64,000 nucleotides of DNA from Lachnospiraceae bacterium (lineage in GTDB: Bacteria > Bacillota > Clostridia > Lachnospirales > Lachnospiraceae). The position numbers were made by a program, and so were the translations under genes. Positions 15,467 to 23,994 of this stretch are shown here, piece after piece. Position 1 is the stretch's first letter. Every line of letters begins with the position of its first letter. Below the pieces are notes generated by a model. That model saw nothing but the letters and a program-made list of their open reading frames with translations, ran no database searches and was not told where the DNA came from. Where the stretch lies: contig JAGBEO010000036.1 in the NCBI GenBank assembly GCA_017936885.1, positions 1-64,000 on the forward strand, written 5' to 3'.

Positions 15467-16594
15467 ATGGGAAAGAACAGTTCGGAGAAAGAAAAAATAC
15501 TGCGGAGTTTTTTCGGGGAGCATGAATCAAGCCCGCTTGTTTTAGAACCTGATAAGTTTTTTTTATTGAAGAAGAATGGCATTTTGGATGCAGACGTCAT
15601 GTTACAGCTTCAGTCAGAAGTAGAATCCATGATCGGGGATGGATGTTTTGCGTTGATTGATAGGGAGGAGGTAAACGCTTTTGCCATGGAAAAAGACGGA
15701 ATACCCGTAATTGCTCTATATGCCGGTGCGGTCAAAAAGATACTTTGCGCTGCCAGCGTTTTGATGCTGAGTGATGCTTTTCTGCCGGAAGTAGGGGATA
15801 TGGCAGCCTGTTACCATGATATTTCATCTGATATGTGTACTCTGAAAACAAATGATGAGAAAGACTCTGTACTAAAAATGACAGTTTCAGGAGATCCTTG
15901 CAGGGAAAATTTGGGGTATATGATTGCCTGTTTAGCAATCCACTTTGTTGTTTACCATGAGGTAGGTCATCATGAGAATGGGCATGTGAAAAAGCTGAAA
16001 GAGAAATACAATCTCTATTATAGCGAAACTCCCTATACGTGGATTTCTGACGAATATCTTGAGGAAAGGAAGCGGATGGAACTGGAGGCGGACATGTATG
16101 CTGTTGATATGCTTATTGAGAAAATAGACAGCCTGATGGAATCTTGGAGTAAATATCTGGATATGGATATCACTTATTCGGAGATGTTCCAGCTCATTGT
16201 GCCGGCTCTCGTCATTGTAAAAGAGAGCCTGCCTACAGAGGTATCGCGTGTAGAAGAAATTGAGAAAAGCTATTATCTGCCTAATATTATCAGAATCAGC
16301 ATTATTGTCATGGTAATCGCAAGTCAGCCCCATATTAAAAATGTTGTGTATCCTGATATTTTGGAATTATTTACAGAAAATGAGGAATTCAGGGTGCAGT
16401 TTGAGGAATTATATGGAATCAAGGTTTTTGATGATAATTCTCAACTGACTAAGGAAGCGTATGAAAAATACTATTCTTTAATGATTGCAGATACAGAGCA
16501 ATTATATGCAGATATTTTTGTAGGAAATCATTTAAGAACGACTTTTTTATCGGATGTAAAAGCGATGAATTGGTTTTTATACCAATACAAGTAG
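15467..16594 (+). CDS. HExxH zinc metallopeptidase-like protein
   Basis: A 375-residue protein. The zincin motif HEVGH is at residues 164-168, followed by a further HH-rich stretch, and a glutamate-bearing ELEADMYAVD segment at about 205-214 supplies the likely third ligand, as in gluzincins of the M48/ImmA-like type. There is no signal peptide or clear membrane span, so it is probably cytosolic. Start 15467 is chosen because GGAGG (15454-15458) is 8 bases upstream. It pairs with the unknown gene upstream. Specific protease family and target are unknown. Confidence 0.72.
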   Translation: MGKNSSEKEKILRSFFGEHESSPLVLEPDKFFLLKKNGILDADVMLQLQSEVESMIGDGCFALIDREEVNAFAMEKDGIPVIALYAGAVKKILCAASVLMLSDAFLPEVGDMAACYHDISSDMCTLKTNDEKDSVLKMTVSGDPCRENLGYMIACLAIHFVVYHEVGHHENGHVKKLKEKYNLYYSETPYTWISDEYLEERKRMELEADMYAVDMLIEKIDSLMESWSKYLDMDITYSEMFQLIVPALVIVKESLPTEVSRVEEIEKSYYLPNIIRISIIVMVIASQPHIKNVVYPDILELFTENEEFRVQFEELYGIKVFDDNSQLTKEAYEKYYSLMIADTEQLYADIFVGNHLRTTFLSDVKAMNWFLYQYK

Positions 16595-16834
16595 ATTCAA
16601 GCCGGTGCCATAAAGGAGCAAATTGTTTCTTTTGGCTATACCGAAAAAGAATTTGTGGAAGCAGAAGGTGCTTTTAGTGTAAATGAAAATGAGAAGTGTT
16701 GCAGATTTCAACAGGGTCACCGGACTGGCAAAGACCAGATAAGAAATCGGCAACTGTTACACCATGAAAGGCGATATGGTTTTAATCTGTATCGTCTTTT
16801 CTGTTTTTTAAAAGGAGCGTCTGTATATGAGTAA
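16595..16834 (+). other. In-frame open extension after the peptidase stop; likely gene remnant
   Basis: Directly after the TAG at 16592-16594 the same frame stays open for 79 codons to TAA at 16832-16834. Its first part reads protein-like (IKEQIVSFGYTEKEFVEAEG), but there is no start codon with a ribosome site. An imperfect hairpin (GGCGATA, about 16770, with TATCGTC) and T-rich run at about 16770-16808 looks like a terminator. I interpret this as decayed coding DNA; stop read-through is a remote alternative. Confidence 0.35.
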
Positions 16835-17039
16835 AAATAACATCGTAGAAAGCATTGTAGAGTATATAGAAAACCATTTGAACGAAGAATTGTCCATGGA
16901 CAGCATTGCAAAAGAGTTAAACTACTCCAAATACTATATTGCAAGAACTTTTGCAGAAAAAACAGGCTGTATCTTTGTACACCGCAAACCTATAGAAAGA
17001 ACGGCGTATTTTATCCGAAACAAAACAGGATCAGTATGA
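16827..17039 (+). pseudogene. AraC-family regulator fragment
   Basis: An ORF of 70 codons with AAAAGGAG upstream. Its first 50 residues form the first helix-turn-helix of an AraC/XylS domain (IEYIENHLNEELSMDSIA-type helix, then LNYSKYYIARTFAEKTG). After this the sequence turns into unrelated residues and stops. A normal AraC DNA-binding domain needs about 100 residues with two helix-turn-helix units, so only half remains. It lies next to a ClpP fragment in a decayed stretch. Confidence 0.75.
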
Positions 17040-17097
17040 AAAGTGCCGTCTGTCATTTTTCCTGTACAAATTACGGAATGGGAGGCAGAATGGCAGC

Positions 17098-17321
17098 ATG
17101 AGTACAATTCCTTATGTGATCGAGCAGACAAGCAGGGGAGAAAGAAGCTGCGACATTTTTTCCAGGTTATTATCGGACAGGATTGTATTCTGGCTGAAAA
17201 TACGGGAAAGACGGTGGAACAGATTGCGGTGGATACGGAAAGGGATCACTATATGTCCGCAGAAGAAGCCCTGCGATATGGGTTGATCGACAGCATTATT
17301 CAGAAACGGATGGCAGGTTAA
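17098..17321 (+). pseudogene. clpP: clpP fragment with internal deletion and frameshift
   Basis: ATG at 17098 starts [14 protein letters not shown] and [13 protein letters not shown], essentially the N-terminus of ClpP protease. At about position 17190 the sequence jumps, in a different frame, to [20 protein letters not shown] and [16 protein letters not shown], the ClpP C-terminus. About 120 central residues, including the catalytic Ser and His region, are missing. The retained ends imply a deletion joining two short repeats rather than slow decay. A functional clpP must exist elsewhere in the genome. Confidence 0.85.
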
Positions 17322-17345
17322 AAGGAAATATATTATACGGAAAAG

Positions 17346-17375
17346 TGAAACTTTTTTTGGCTTTGACTCGTATTA
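17346..17375 (+). promoter_or_regulatory. ECF-sigma-type promoter before the 354-residue paralogue
   Basis: TGAAAC (17346-17351), a 17-base spacer beginning with a T tract, and CGTATTA (17369-17375). This matches the general ECF sigma pattern (TGAAAC ... CGTA) rather than the vegetative one, and recurs with the same geometry at 18606-18635. The gene start is 63 bases downstream. Confidence 0.7.
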
Positions 17376-17437
17376 CTATTAGGAGACTGACAGAGGAAAC
17401 GCCATAAGAGAATGATGCATAGTCAGGAGAAATAAAA

Positions 17438-18502
17438 ATGAGTATCAGTGGAGTAGGAAATACGAATTCTTATTTTTATGAAAACATGAATAGAAGCAAT
17501 AACCGGAAGAAAGGGACTGCTTTATTTGACCGTGCTGGAATTGCAACTGCTTCAAATTCGCGCGGAGTATCAGAACAAAGGAGCAGATTTTCAGCAAATG
17601 ATGCGTATAACAGCATGACGATGAATGGAGAGTTCAGGAGTGAGATCGGAGAACATTATCTACAGAGTCTCAATGGCAGAAATGCTAATCTTTTGGTTCA
17701 ATCAAAGGGTGAGGTTCAAAAAGTAGACAACGAAAGATATTTGATAGATGTTTCAGATGAGATAGCAGGTTATTGGCGTATATATGATAAGGAAAGCAAG
17801 CACTCATTTACATTTGATCCCTTTAGCACCAGTATTCAGACTGATGAAAATACGGGGAAAGATTATATCGTTTCCTGTGATCCATGGGGACAACTGATGG
17901 ATGTAATGTATGCTGATGATGCGTTAATAGAAGGAATAAAAACATTTATTCACACAGATGATATTACAAAGTCAGTTTTGAACGATAAATATTCCATTGA
18001 AGTTCACGCATACACAGGTATAGAGTGTCTGAAAGTGAAAGGACAGGAAGGAAACGGCTCATGGCTTATGATGAGCGGTGATCAACAGCAGCTTGATAAA
18101 TTGCAGGAGCTAGCGGATCTGTATAAAGAGAAATATCCTAACTTAGTGAACGATGATGGCCTTGCATTGAAGTTTTATGCTGAGGGTGAGGCTGCAGGTC
18201 ATATTGTAAGAACCGGGAACGGCATTATGTTTATTGCCTGCAACGGAATCTCATACATGGATAATAATGACCCGTCAAAGTGCTGGGGCTTTCTATTTTC
18301 TGAAAATGATACAGATATTTATAACGAGATTATGCAAGCAATCATAGAAGGCAGCATAAAAGGTGGTATTGAATCTGTTTCCGGCTGGGAGGAGTGGTTT
18401 CAGGAAAAAGGGCATATTTATGAAAGAATTTTTTCAGATGAAGAATTGGCTCTCATTGCAAATGGGAAAGAAGTTAACAGTAACAATTTAATATCAAAAT
18501 AG
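17438..18502 (+). CDS. Unknown protein, M-I-S-G-V-G family
   Basis: A 354-residue protein beginning MSISGVGNTNSYFYENMN, an N-terminus shared with the proteins at 22824 and 23435. It has no signal peptide; residues 1-70 are polar and Asn/Ser-rich (probably disordered), followed by a mixed alpha/beta region with repeated acidic and aromatic residues (CDPWGQLMDVMYADD; GWEEWFQEKG). No catalytic motif is recognised. AGGAG lies about 10 bases before ATG. It has its own ECF-type promoter and terminator, so it is a separate transcript beside the two-component operon. Export by a non-Sec route is a speculation. Confidence 0.75.
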   Translation: MSISGVGNTNSYFYENMNRSNNRKKGTALFDRAGIATASNSRGVSEQRSRFSANDAYNSMTMNGEFRSEIGEHYLQSLNGRNANLLVQSKGEVQKVDNERYLIDVSDEIAGYWRIYDKESKHSFTFDPFSTSIQTDENTGKDYIVSCDPWGQLMDVMYADDALIEGIKTFIHTDDITKSVLNDKYSIEVHAYTGIECLKVKGQEGNGSWLMMSGDQQQLDKLQELADLYKEKYPNLVNDDGLALKFYAEGEAAGHIVRTGNGIMFIACNGISYMDNNDPSKCWGFLFSENDTDIYNEIMQAIIEGSIKGGIESVSGWEEWFQEKGHIYERIFSDEELALIANGKEVNSNNLISK

Positions 18503-18512
18503 CAGCGTAAAG

Positions 18513-18551
18513 GCGCATGGAACAGTAAATTGTAAACCATGCGCTTTTTTT
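18513..18551 (+). terminator. Strong terminator
   Basis: GCGCATGG (18513-18520) pairs with CCATGCGC (18537-18544), followed by seven T residues. It separates the 354-residue gene from the two-component operon. Confidence 0.9.
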
Positions 18552-18605
18552 GCGTTCAAAAGGAGGAACATGTGCGAGAACATTTAAGCCACTACCACAG
18601 GACAG

Positions 18606-18635
18606 TGAAACTTTTCCCCCTTTTTATTCGTGTTA
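18606..18635 (+). promoter_or_regulatory. ECF-sigma-type promoter before the LytTR operon
   Basis: TGAAAC (18606-18611), 17-base spacer and CGTGTTA (18629-18635). The AGTGAAACTTTT block and the spacing are the same as at 17346-17375, one base differing in the -10. It lies about 205 bases upstream of the response-regulator start; the intervening 18636-18840 holds no gene that I see. Confidence 0.68.
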
Positions 18636-18840
18636 TTTATGTAAGAAAATCCCCGCAGTAAGCAGCAAGAAGCAAACAATAAGGCACTGGCAGATTTAGA
18701 GACATTTCAAAAAGGGTTCGTTACATTTCGCAGAAAAATGAAAAATATCTGTCGATATACAAAATGAGAACTTCTGAAAACTTTGCAAAGAAAGAGAAAT
18801 GTAAAAGATTGCTATAAAAGCAGAAGAAGGAGAGAAACGT

Positions 18841-19575
18841 TTGAACATTGCAATCGTCGATGATGAAAAGATCATCAGAGAACAGATAAAAGGTCTGATC
18901 CAAAAACGTGTGACAGATAATGGCATGTGTTGTCCGGGTATCTGTGAACCGGACGCCTATGAAACGGGTGAAGAACTGCTTGCCGCCGGAAAGCGTTTTG
19001 ACATCATTTTCCTTGACATACAGATGAAGGGCAAGGATGGAATCGAAACGGCAAGAGAACTGCGAAAGCGCAAGGAAGATGCGGTACTGATCTTTGTTAC
19101 CGGTATCAGGGAATACGTTTTTGAAGCCTTTGACGTGGCAGCTTTCCATTACCTGTTAAAGCCCATAGAAGAAGAGAAATTCGCGGAAGTATTCGACCGC
19201 GCGGTAAAAGAAGTCATGAAGCGGAAGGAGCAGGGGCGGGAGCAGCTTTTTATTAAGACGAGGAACCGGAATATTACCCTTGATAAGAAGGACATTTTAT
19301 ATGTGGAAAACAGGGGAAGAAAAGTAGAGATCCATACCACAGGGGAAGTGATAGAGGTCTATGCTGTCATGAAAGAGTTAGAGGAACAGTTGGGCGGCAA
19401 TTTCTATCGCTGTCACAGGGGCTATCTTGTGAATATGGCATATATCGCAGAATACAGTAGCGCCAGTATCAGACTGGGTAATGGAGAAAACATCTATCTG
19501 GCGAAAGAAAGGTACCATGAATTTGTCAAAACCTATATGCGGTATCTGCGGAACGGAGGTACAGCCTGTGTTTAA
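18841..19575 (+). CDS. LytTR response regulator (AgrA-like)
   Basis: A 244-residue protein starting with TTG at 18841 (GAAGGAG upstream). Receiver domain residues 1-125: acidic IVDDE at the N-terminus, phospho-acceptor D59 in IFLDIQMKG, conserved Thr in FVTG and Lys in LLKPIE. The LytTR DNA-binding domain spans about 137-240 (FIKTRNRNITLDKKDILYVE and the final beta strands). It overlaps the sensor kinase by 8 bases, so the two are a coupled pair of the Agr/Com quorum-sensing style. Likely targets are the neighbouring paralogue genes. Confidence 0.94.
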   Translation: MNIAIVDDEKIIREQIKGLIQKRVTDNGMCCPGICEPDAYETGEELLAAGKRFDIIFLDIQMKGKDGIETARELRKRKEDAVLIFVTGIREYVFEAFDVAAFHYLLKPIEEEKFAEVFDRAVKEVMKRKEQGREQLFIKTRNRNITLDKKDILYVENRGRKVEIHTTGEVIEVYAVMKELEEQLGGNFYRCHRGYLVNMAYIAEYSSASIRLGNGENIYLAKERYHEFVKTYMRYLRNGGTACV

Positions 19576-21040
19576 CATAATCAGTGGAATTTTCGAGGCA
19601 GCAGTTGCACTGTTGGAAGGATATTGTCTGCAATATTTTTTGGGTAGTTTTCTGGAAAAACGGCTGATAAAAGGCAGACGGAGCGGATGGTTGGCAGCGG
19701 TTTTGTATGGCGGAGGGAAATGGGGGCTGAAATTGATCCTGCCTTCTGAAAATGAAAGTATGCGGATTCTTGCAAAGCAGGCATTGATCTGCCTGATTTT
19801 GTTTGGGTTGACTATGTGCTTTTATAAAGCGGTTCACATGATTACGGTTTTTCTGGTAGTTACCTTTATGGCAGTAAGCGAAATCAGCTTCTTTCTGGCA
19901 TATATGATTCTGCAAATAGGAAGTCACCTGTTTGCATTATGGGTGATTGGTTTTGAAAAAGGATATATTACTTCTTTGGATGCTTTTATCAACATTTTGG
20001 AGGTGACAGGGAATGGTTTATTGATTCTCATGTCCGCAGTATTTATAGCAATATTTTATGTTTCCTTACGAAAGATCGTGCAGGATTATCGGGAAAAGGA
20101 TTATGCCATCCGGAGAACGGAACTATTATTTATTCTTACGCCGGGCATGGTGGGCTTACTGATCTGTATTTTGCTGCGCATCATTATGATCACGGTGGAA
20201 AATGAAGTGCCGAAACTTCTGTATGATAAATACCCGCTGCTGGCATGGATCGTTCCGGCGATTTTGCTTTTATCGCTGTTATCCATCTTATATGGAATCA
20301 AGCTGTTTCAGGATATGATCCGTCTGAACAGGGAAAAGAGCAGCAGGATCATTTTGGAAAAGCAGATCGGCAGTATGCAGGAACATATGCGGGAGATGGA
20401 GCACGTTTATTCCGGCATACGGAGTATGAAGCATGATATGAAAAATACTTTTGCGGTCGTCATGCAGCTTGCTATGGGAAACAGCGAAAAAGAAAAGGAG
20501 GATCTGCAAACATATCTGTCTGAGATGAACCGGACGTTTGACAGACTGGACTTTCAGTTTCAGACGGGCAATGCGGTGGTGGATACGCTGCTTAATATGA
20601 AATACCATGAAGCGGTGCGCACCCTTCCCGACTTACAAATGGACGCGGACAGATTACTGTTTCCGGAAACTTTACTGATCCAAAGCTACGACATGGGAAT
20701 TATTTTGGGGAATGCACTGGACAATGCGATTGAGGCGTGCGGGAAGCTGAAAGAAAAGGAACCGGAGGCGGAAATTTTTATCAGGCTTTCTTCTTATCAG
20801 AGAGGAAAGATGTTTTTTATCGAAGTGGAAAACAGCTTCGACGGCAATGTGATACGGAAAGTCCATAAGGAATTTCCGGCAACCGATAAGGCAGACAAGG
20901 AAGCCCACGGAATCGGGCTTTCCAATATCAGACATGCGGCGGAGAAATATCATGGTGCGGTAGATTGGGCGGTGAACAATAAAGTCTTTATACTGTCCGT
21001 TATGATGCAGAATGAAAGGGGTGCTGAAAATGATTTTTAA
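19568..21040 (+). CDS. GHKL sensor histidine kinase (AgrC-like)
   Basis: A 490-residue kinase. GTG at 19568 is chosen because GGAGG (19557-19561 region) is upstream and the hydrophobic N-terminus begins there. Residues 1-250 hold about six membrane segments, as in AgrC-type peptide sensors; the phospho-acceptor His is H289 in RSMKHDMKN. The ATPase has NALDNAIEAC (N box) and HGIGLSNIR (G box). There is no AgrB or propeptide gene nearby, so its ligand is unknown; small ORFs for a pheromone were not found. It overlaps the next gene by 11 bases. Confidence 0.93.
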   Translation: MFNIISGIFEAAVALLEGYCLQYFLGSFLEKRLIKGRRSGWLAAVLYGGGKWGLKLILPSENESMRILAKQALICLILFGLTMCFYKAVHMITVFLVVTFMAVSEISFFLAYMILQIGSHLFALWVIGFEKGYITSLDAFINILEVTGNGLLILMSAVFIAIFYVSLRKIVQDYREKDYAIRRTELLFILTPGMVGLLICILLRIIMITVENEVPKLLYDKYPLLAWIVPAILLLSLLSILYGIKLFQDMIRLNREKSSRIILEKQIGSMQEHMREMEHVYSGIRSMKHDMKNTFAVVMQLAMGNSEKEKEDLQTYLSEMNRTFDRLDFQFQTGNAVVDTLLNMKYHEAVRTLPDLQMDADRLLFPETLLIQSYDMGIILGNALDNAIEACGKLKEKEPEAEIFIRLSSYQRGKMFFIEVENSFDGNVIRKVHKEFPATDKADKEAHGIGLSNIRHAAEKYHGAVDWAVNNKVFILSVMMQNERGAENDF

Positions 21041-21956
21041 CGGTTTAGAAAATGCTTACAGGAATGAATATTGGGGGAAGGAATATCCGTTTGCAGGCAG
21101 GACGCAGAAATCCAATGCAGGCAGCACCGGTTCGGCGGAGCGCACGCAGGATGCAGCAGGCAGCACAACGTTTATCACACAACTACAAAACAAGGCGGAA
21201 ACGAGTGAAAAGCAGACAGGCATATGTGCGGGATATATTGCAAGCATCAGTCGGGCGTACAGTACGGGGAAACCGAATGCAACGAATTTTGCGGATGCTT
21301 TCCCGATGTATGATGTGGTTACCCATGTGGGAAATACGGATGTCTCTTCGGCGAACTGGCAGAGGAATGATTTTCCGTTCTGGAAATATTTTGATAAAAA
21401 TGCGTCCGCGGACTGTCTGAACAACTGGCAGCCCAAAGGTCCCAATCCGCCGCTGACAGATGCCAATATTCAACGGAATCTTGGATCTATCGGCATAGGA
21501 AAAATGGCTATCTTGATACCCGAAGAACTTCAGGCGAAGATGGATGCTGATGAGGCGTACGCCAGAGAGATCATGGCAAAAGTGCAGAAGTGGAAAGAGG
21601 ATTATGACCGGAGGGACAATGCGCTGGCAGCTTCCTATGGATATGATGTAGCAGAGTATCAGGTAGGAAAGAACTATTGTCTGCAACTGGATGAGAATGG
21701 GGATGTGGTGAACGCCACCGTTTCCGGAAGCGGTGGAAGGATCACCCAGAGCAGCGATGAGATGGTGAAAGCATATTATGCCCGCAAGAAAAAACAGGCG
21801 GAATATAAACGGATCGCGCAGGAAAATGCCGTAAGGAAAGAACTTCAGGAAGAGGTGGCTGCCAGAAGATATGCGCAAAGCAACCTGGCGAAAGAAGCGG
21901 CATTAGAGGCATATCAGTCGAGTTTTCTAATGGGAGGATTGCGCAATGAATTTTAA
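21030..21956 (+). CDS. Unknown protein of the paralogue family, co-translated with kinase
   Basis: A 308-residue protein. Start 21030 is taken because AAAGGGG lies 7 bases upstream; it overlaps the kinase stop. The N-terminal 100 residues are low-complexity, Ser/Thr/Gly-rich. The core carries the family motif MAILIPEELQAKMDAD, followed by a Lys/Glu-rich helix, a short strand (YCLQLDENGDVVN), and an Arg/Lys/Glu/Gln-rich coiled-coil tail. The same order of elements is found in the proteins at 21946 and at 39250-39996. No signal peptide. Function unknown; genetic coupling with a two-component system suggests a regulated or secreted product. Confidence 0.75.
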   Translation: MIFNGLENAYRNEYWGKEYPFAGRTQKSNAGSTGSAERTQDAAGSTTFITQLQNKAETSEKQTGICAGYIASISRAYSTGKPNATNFADAFPMYDVVTHVGNTDVSSANWQRNDFPFWKYFDKNASADCLNNWQPKGPNPPLTDANIQRNLGSIGIGKMAILIPEELQAKMDADEAYAREIMAKVQKWKEDYDRRDNALAASYGYDVAEYQVGKNYCLQLDENGDVVNATVSGSGGRITQSSDEMVKAYYARKKKQAEYKRIAQENAVRKELQEEVAARRYAQSNLAKEAALEAYQSSFLMGGLRNEF

Positions 21957-22683
21957 TAGTGTTGGAACTGTTTTAAACAATACATATCAGTATGCAAACA
22001 GAACACAGAAGACTATTGCAAGCAGTACAAGTTTCACAGAAAGCTTGCAGGGAGCAACGGAAATGGGTGCAGCAAGAGTAGAAGAGTATACGGAGTATCT
22101 TAGGGGTAAGTATGGAAATGTTACTATTCAAAGTGTTGGAAAAGACCAAGCCAGTCTTGAACGAGTAGGCAAGAGTATGAGTGGAAATGATGTTATTATT
22201 GCTCCCAACATTTTAGAACAAATGGCAAATGATCCGGAGAAAGCAGCCTATTATGAAGCAAAGATTCAGAATTATTTTGATTCGGTGCCAAGATACCAGG
22301 CAGAACTTTCCGCCATGGGTCATGAAATCCATTCCAGCGGTATCGTGATCCATCCGGACGGCACGGTCACTCACTACATTAGCGGAGACTTAAAGCCGGA
22401 GGTCAGGGCGAAGATCGAAGCGAGAATCAAAGCGGAACAGGAAGCAAAGCGGAAACGAAGAGAAATGTATCAGGAACTCAGTCAGGAAGCGGCAGATAGG
22501 AGAAGGGAGTTTATGGAAATGCAGTTTCATAAGCAGGCTATGCAGGTAGCATTAGATGACCGGATATTGGATACCGAAACCAATTATTGCCTTGTGGATC
22601 AATCACAGGCGGCTGCATCTGCTGTTTCAATTTATGAAAATGTAATCAATACACTCAGCAACAGTGTGATCAAAAATATTTGA
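21946..22683 (+). CDS. Unknown protein of the paralogue family
   Basis: A 245-residue protein starting inside the previous gene (overlap 11 bases, GGGAGG upstream). The core reads KYGNVTIQSVGKD and then VIIAPNILEQMANDPEKA, nearly the same as KQYGNMDF and VLIDPEELERMAEDEE in the minus-strand protein at 39250-39996. A GIVIHPDGTVTHY strand follows, then a basic coiled coil (EARIKAEQEAKRKRRE). It is the third gene of the LytTR operon. Function unknown; shared architecture implies a real protein family and not chance ORFs. Confidence 0.78.
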   Translation: MNFNSVGTVLNNTYQYANRTQKTIASSTSFTESLQGATEMGAARVEEYTEYLRGKYGNVTIQSVGKDQASLERVGKSMSGNDVIIAPNILEQMANDPEKAAYYEAKIQNYFDSVPRYQAELSAMGHEIHSSGIVIHPDGTVTHYISGDLKPEVRAKIEARIKAEQEAKRKRREMYQELSQEAADRRREFMEMQFHKQAMQVALDDRILDTETNYCLVDQSQAAASAVSIYENVINTLSNSVIKNI

Positions 22684-22714
22684 TATGTTGGACTCATAGT
22701 GAGAGAGCATATCG

Positions 22715-22726
22715 TGCCATATGGCA
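22715..22726. promoter_or_regulatory. Perfect palindrome upstream of the next paralogue
   Basis: TGCCATATGGCA is a 12-base perfect palindrome in the 140-base gap between paralogue genes (22684-22823). It might be a regulator-binding site. I do not see other copies at the ECF-type promoters, and no clear -35/-10 pair accompanies it. Confidence 0.3.
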
Positions 22727-22823
22727 TAGGGCGGTTCTGACTGTCTTAAGGAATTGTAGGAGTACAGACAATAAGAGAAATTGCAAAAGATAGGATAATA
22801 TAATAATTTTGGAGGAACACAAA

Positions 22824-23405
22824 ATGGCTATTAGCGGAATTGGCACAACAGGCTATACAGTAGGGTATGAAACAAGAAGAACGGAAAGAAACATGACTTC
22901 AAATAATTTTGCAAAACAGGCGACGGAAGCGGCACAGGCAGCAGGACAGGCGACAGCCGTCCTGCATGGCGCTGATGAAGGGTCAGGGGATATTACGATA
23001 TTCTCAGGGGCGGAGCTTGTCAGCGGATCATCCGTTTCCGTTTATAAGACAAAGGATTTTGATCCGGAGAACCCTGTATATAAAGTAAAGATATGGGATA
23101 AGTCGGGAAATGTAACAGAACGGATGGTGGATGTGTCAAAGGTGGACCCGAAAAACTGTGATACGGCTGAAATGTATGCGTACACTGCCAATCTGAAAGA
23201 AAGAGGAAAAGGCAGTTTTGAGGACACAGTGCTGAAAGCCGTAGTTGCAAAATCCGTGAAAGATGCTGAGAGCAGCTCCGGTGCATGGAGTTTTTCGGAC
23301 AAGGTGGATTGGGTAAAAATCGTCAATGATATTATGCAGTCTGAGTACCGTTACGGAGATTTAAAGGGCTATTTGGAATGGAAGAAGTTTTTAAGCTTTT
23401 TGTAG
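22824..23405 (+). CDS. Unknown protein, M-I-S-G-I-G family
   Basis: A 193-residue protein beginning MAISGIGTTGYTVGYE. ATG 22824 lies 8 bases after GGAGG; an earlier TTG would lie before the ribosome site. The first 80 residues are Ala/Thr/Ser-rich; the middle is a beta-rich stretch (VYKVKIWDKSGNVTERMVDV), then helices with a Trp/Lys-rich end. The N-terminal motif is shared with 17438 and 23435. No signal peptide or membrane span is seen. Confidence 0.75.
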   Translation: MAISGIGTTGYTVGYETRRTERNMTSNNFAKQATEAAQAAGQATAVLHGADEGSGDITIFSGAELVSGSSVSVYKTKDFDPENPVYKVKIWDKSGNVTERMVDVSKVDPKNCDTAEMYAYTANLKERGKGSFEDTVLKAVVAKSVKDAESSSGAWSFSDKVDWVKIVNDIMQSEYRYGDLKGYLEWKKFLSFL

Positions 23406-23434
23406 AAGACAGAAAACAGATGGAGGATTGAAAC

Positions 23435-23878
23435 ATGAGTATTAGTGGAATCGGGTCAACGGGTTATTTAACCGGAATCACAGGCAGAAGAAATGGCGTG
23501 TCAGCCGCCAGTCAGATAAATCAATCATCAGGGAGCTTCGCACAGACAATACAGAATGCGCTGACCCAGTGGCGGATACCGGAAAGCAATTCGGTCAGCA
23601 GTTTAACCAATAGTTTATTTACCAATTCATTCAGCAATTCGCTGACTAATTCGGTCAGTTCGTGGTATCGCCCTTCTTATGTGGCGGTTCCGATCGTCAT
23701 TACTGAGGAAGCATATGAGAAGATGCAGGAGGAACCTCAGCTTGCTGCCAATACCATGCAATCATGGTGGAATAACAGCTATGCGAACATGACAGCATTT
23801 CCATTGTTGGGAATGAATCCGTCTGTGGCATCTGCTTATCAGCAGATATTAAACGGTTTTACCGGTAGTATTATGTAA
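23435..23878 (+). CDS. Unknown protein, M-I-S-G-I-G family (short)
   Basis: A 147-residue protein beginning MSISGIGSTGYLTGITGRRN, with GGAGG 7 bases upstream. The middle has a run of Asn/Ser/Leu repeats (LTNSLFTNSFSNSLTNS). The C-terminal half carries VPIVITEEAYEKMQEEP, a version of the core motif seen in 21030 and 21946. It lies 29 bases after the preceding paralogue, so the two are co-transcribed. Function unknown. Confidence 0.75.
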   Translation: MSISGIGSTGYLTGITGRRNGVSAASQINQSSGSFAQTIQNALTQWRIPESNSVSSLTNSLFTNSFSNSLTNSVSSWYRPSYVAVPIVITEEAYEKMQEEPQLAANTMQSWWNNSYANMTAFPLLGMNPSVASAYQQILNGFTGSIM

Positions 23879-23994
23879 AGGGAAAGAACCGGAAAAACTT
23901 GGACTCACAGCAGGGGGATGATATAATTAGTCTCATAACAAGAGTTTGGTCTATCACTAATAAAGACTCAGAGCAATTATGGGAGAAAATATGT

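Noticed and set aside
18841-21040. Agr-type pheromone precursor and AgrB next to the LytTR/GHKL pair
   Set aside because: No short ORF with a suitable leader and no membrane peptidase seen nearby; the paralogue proteins are too large to be typical propeptides.
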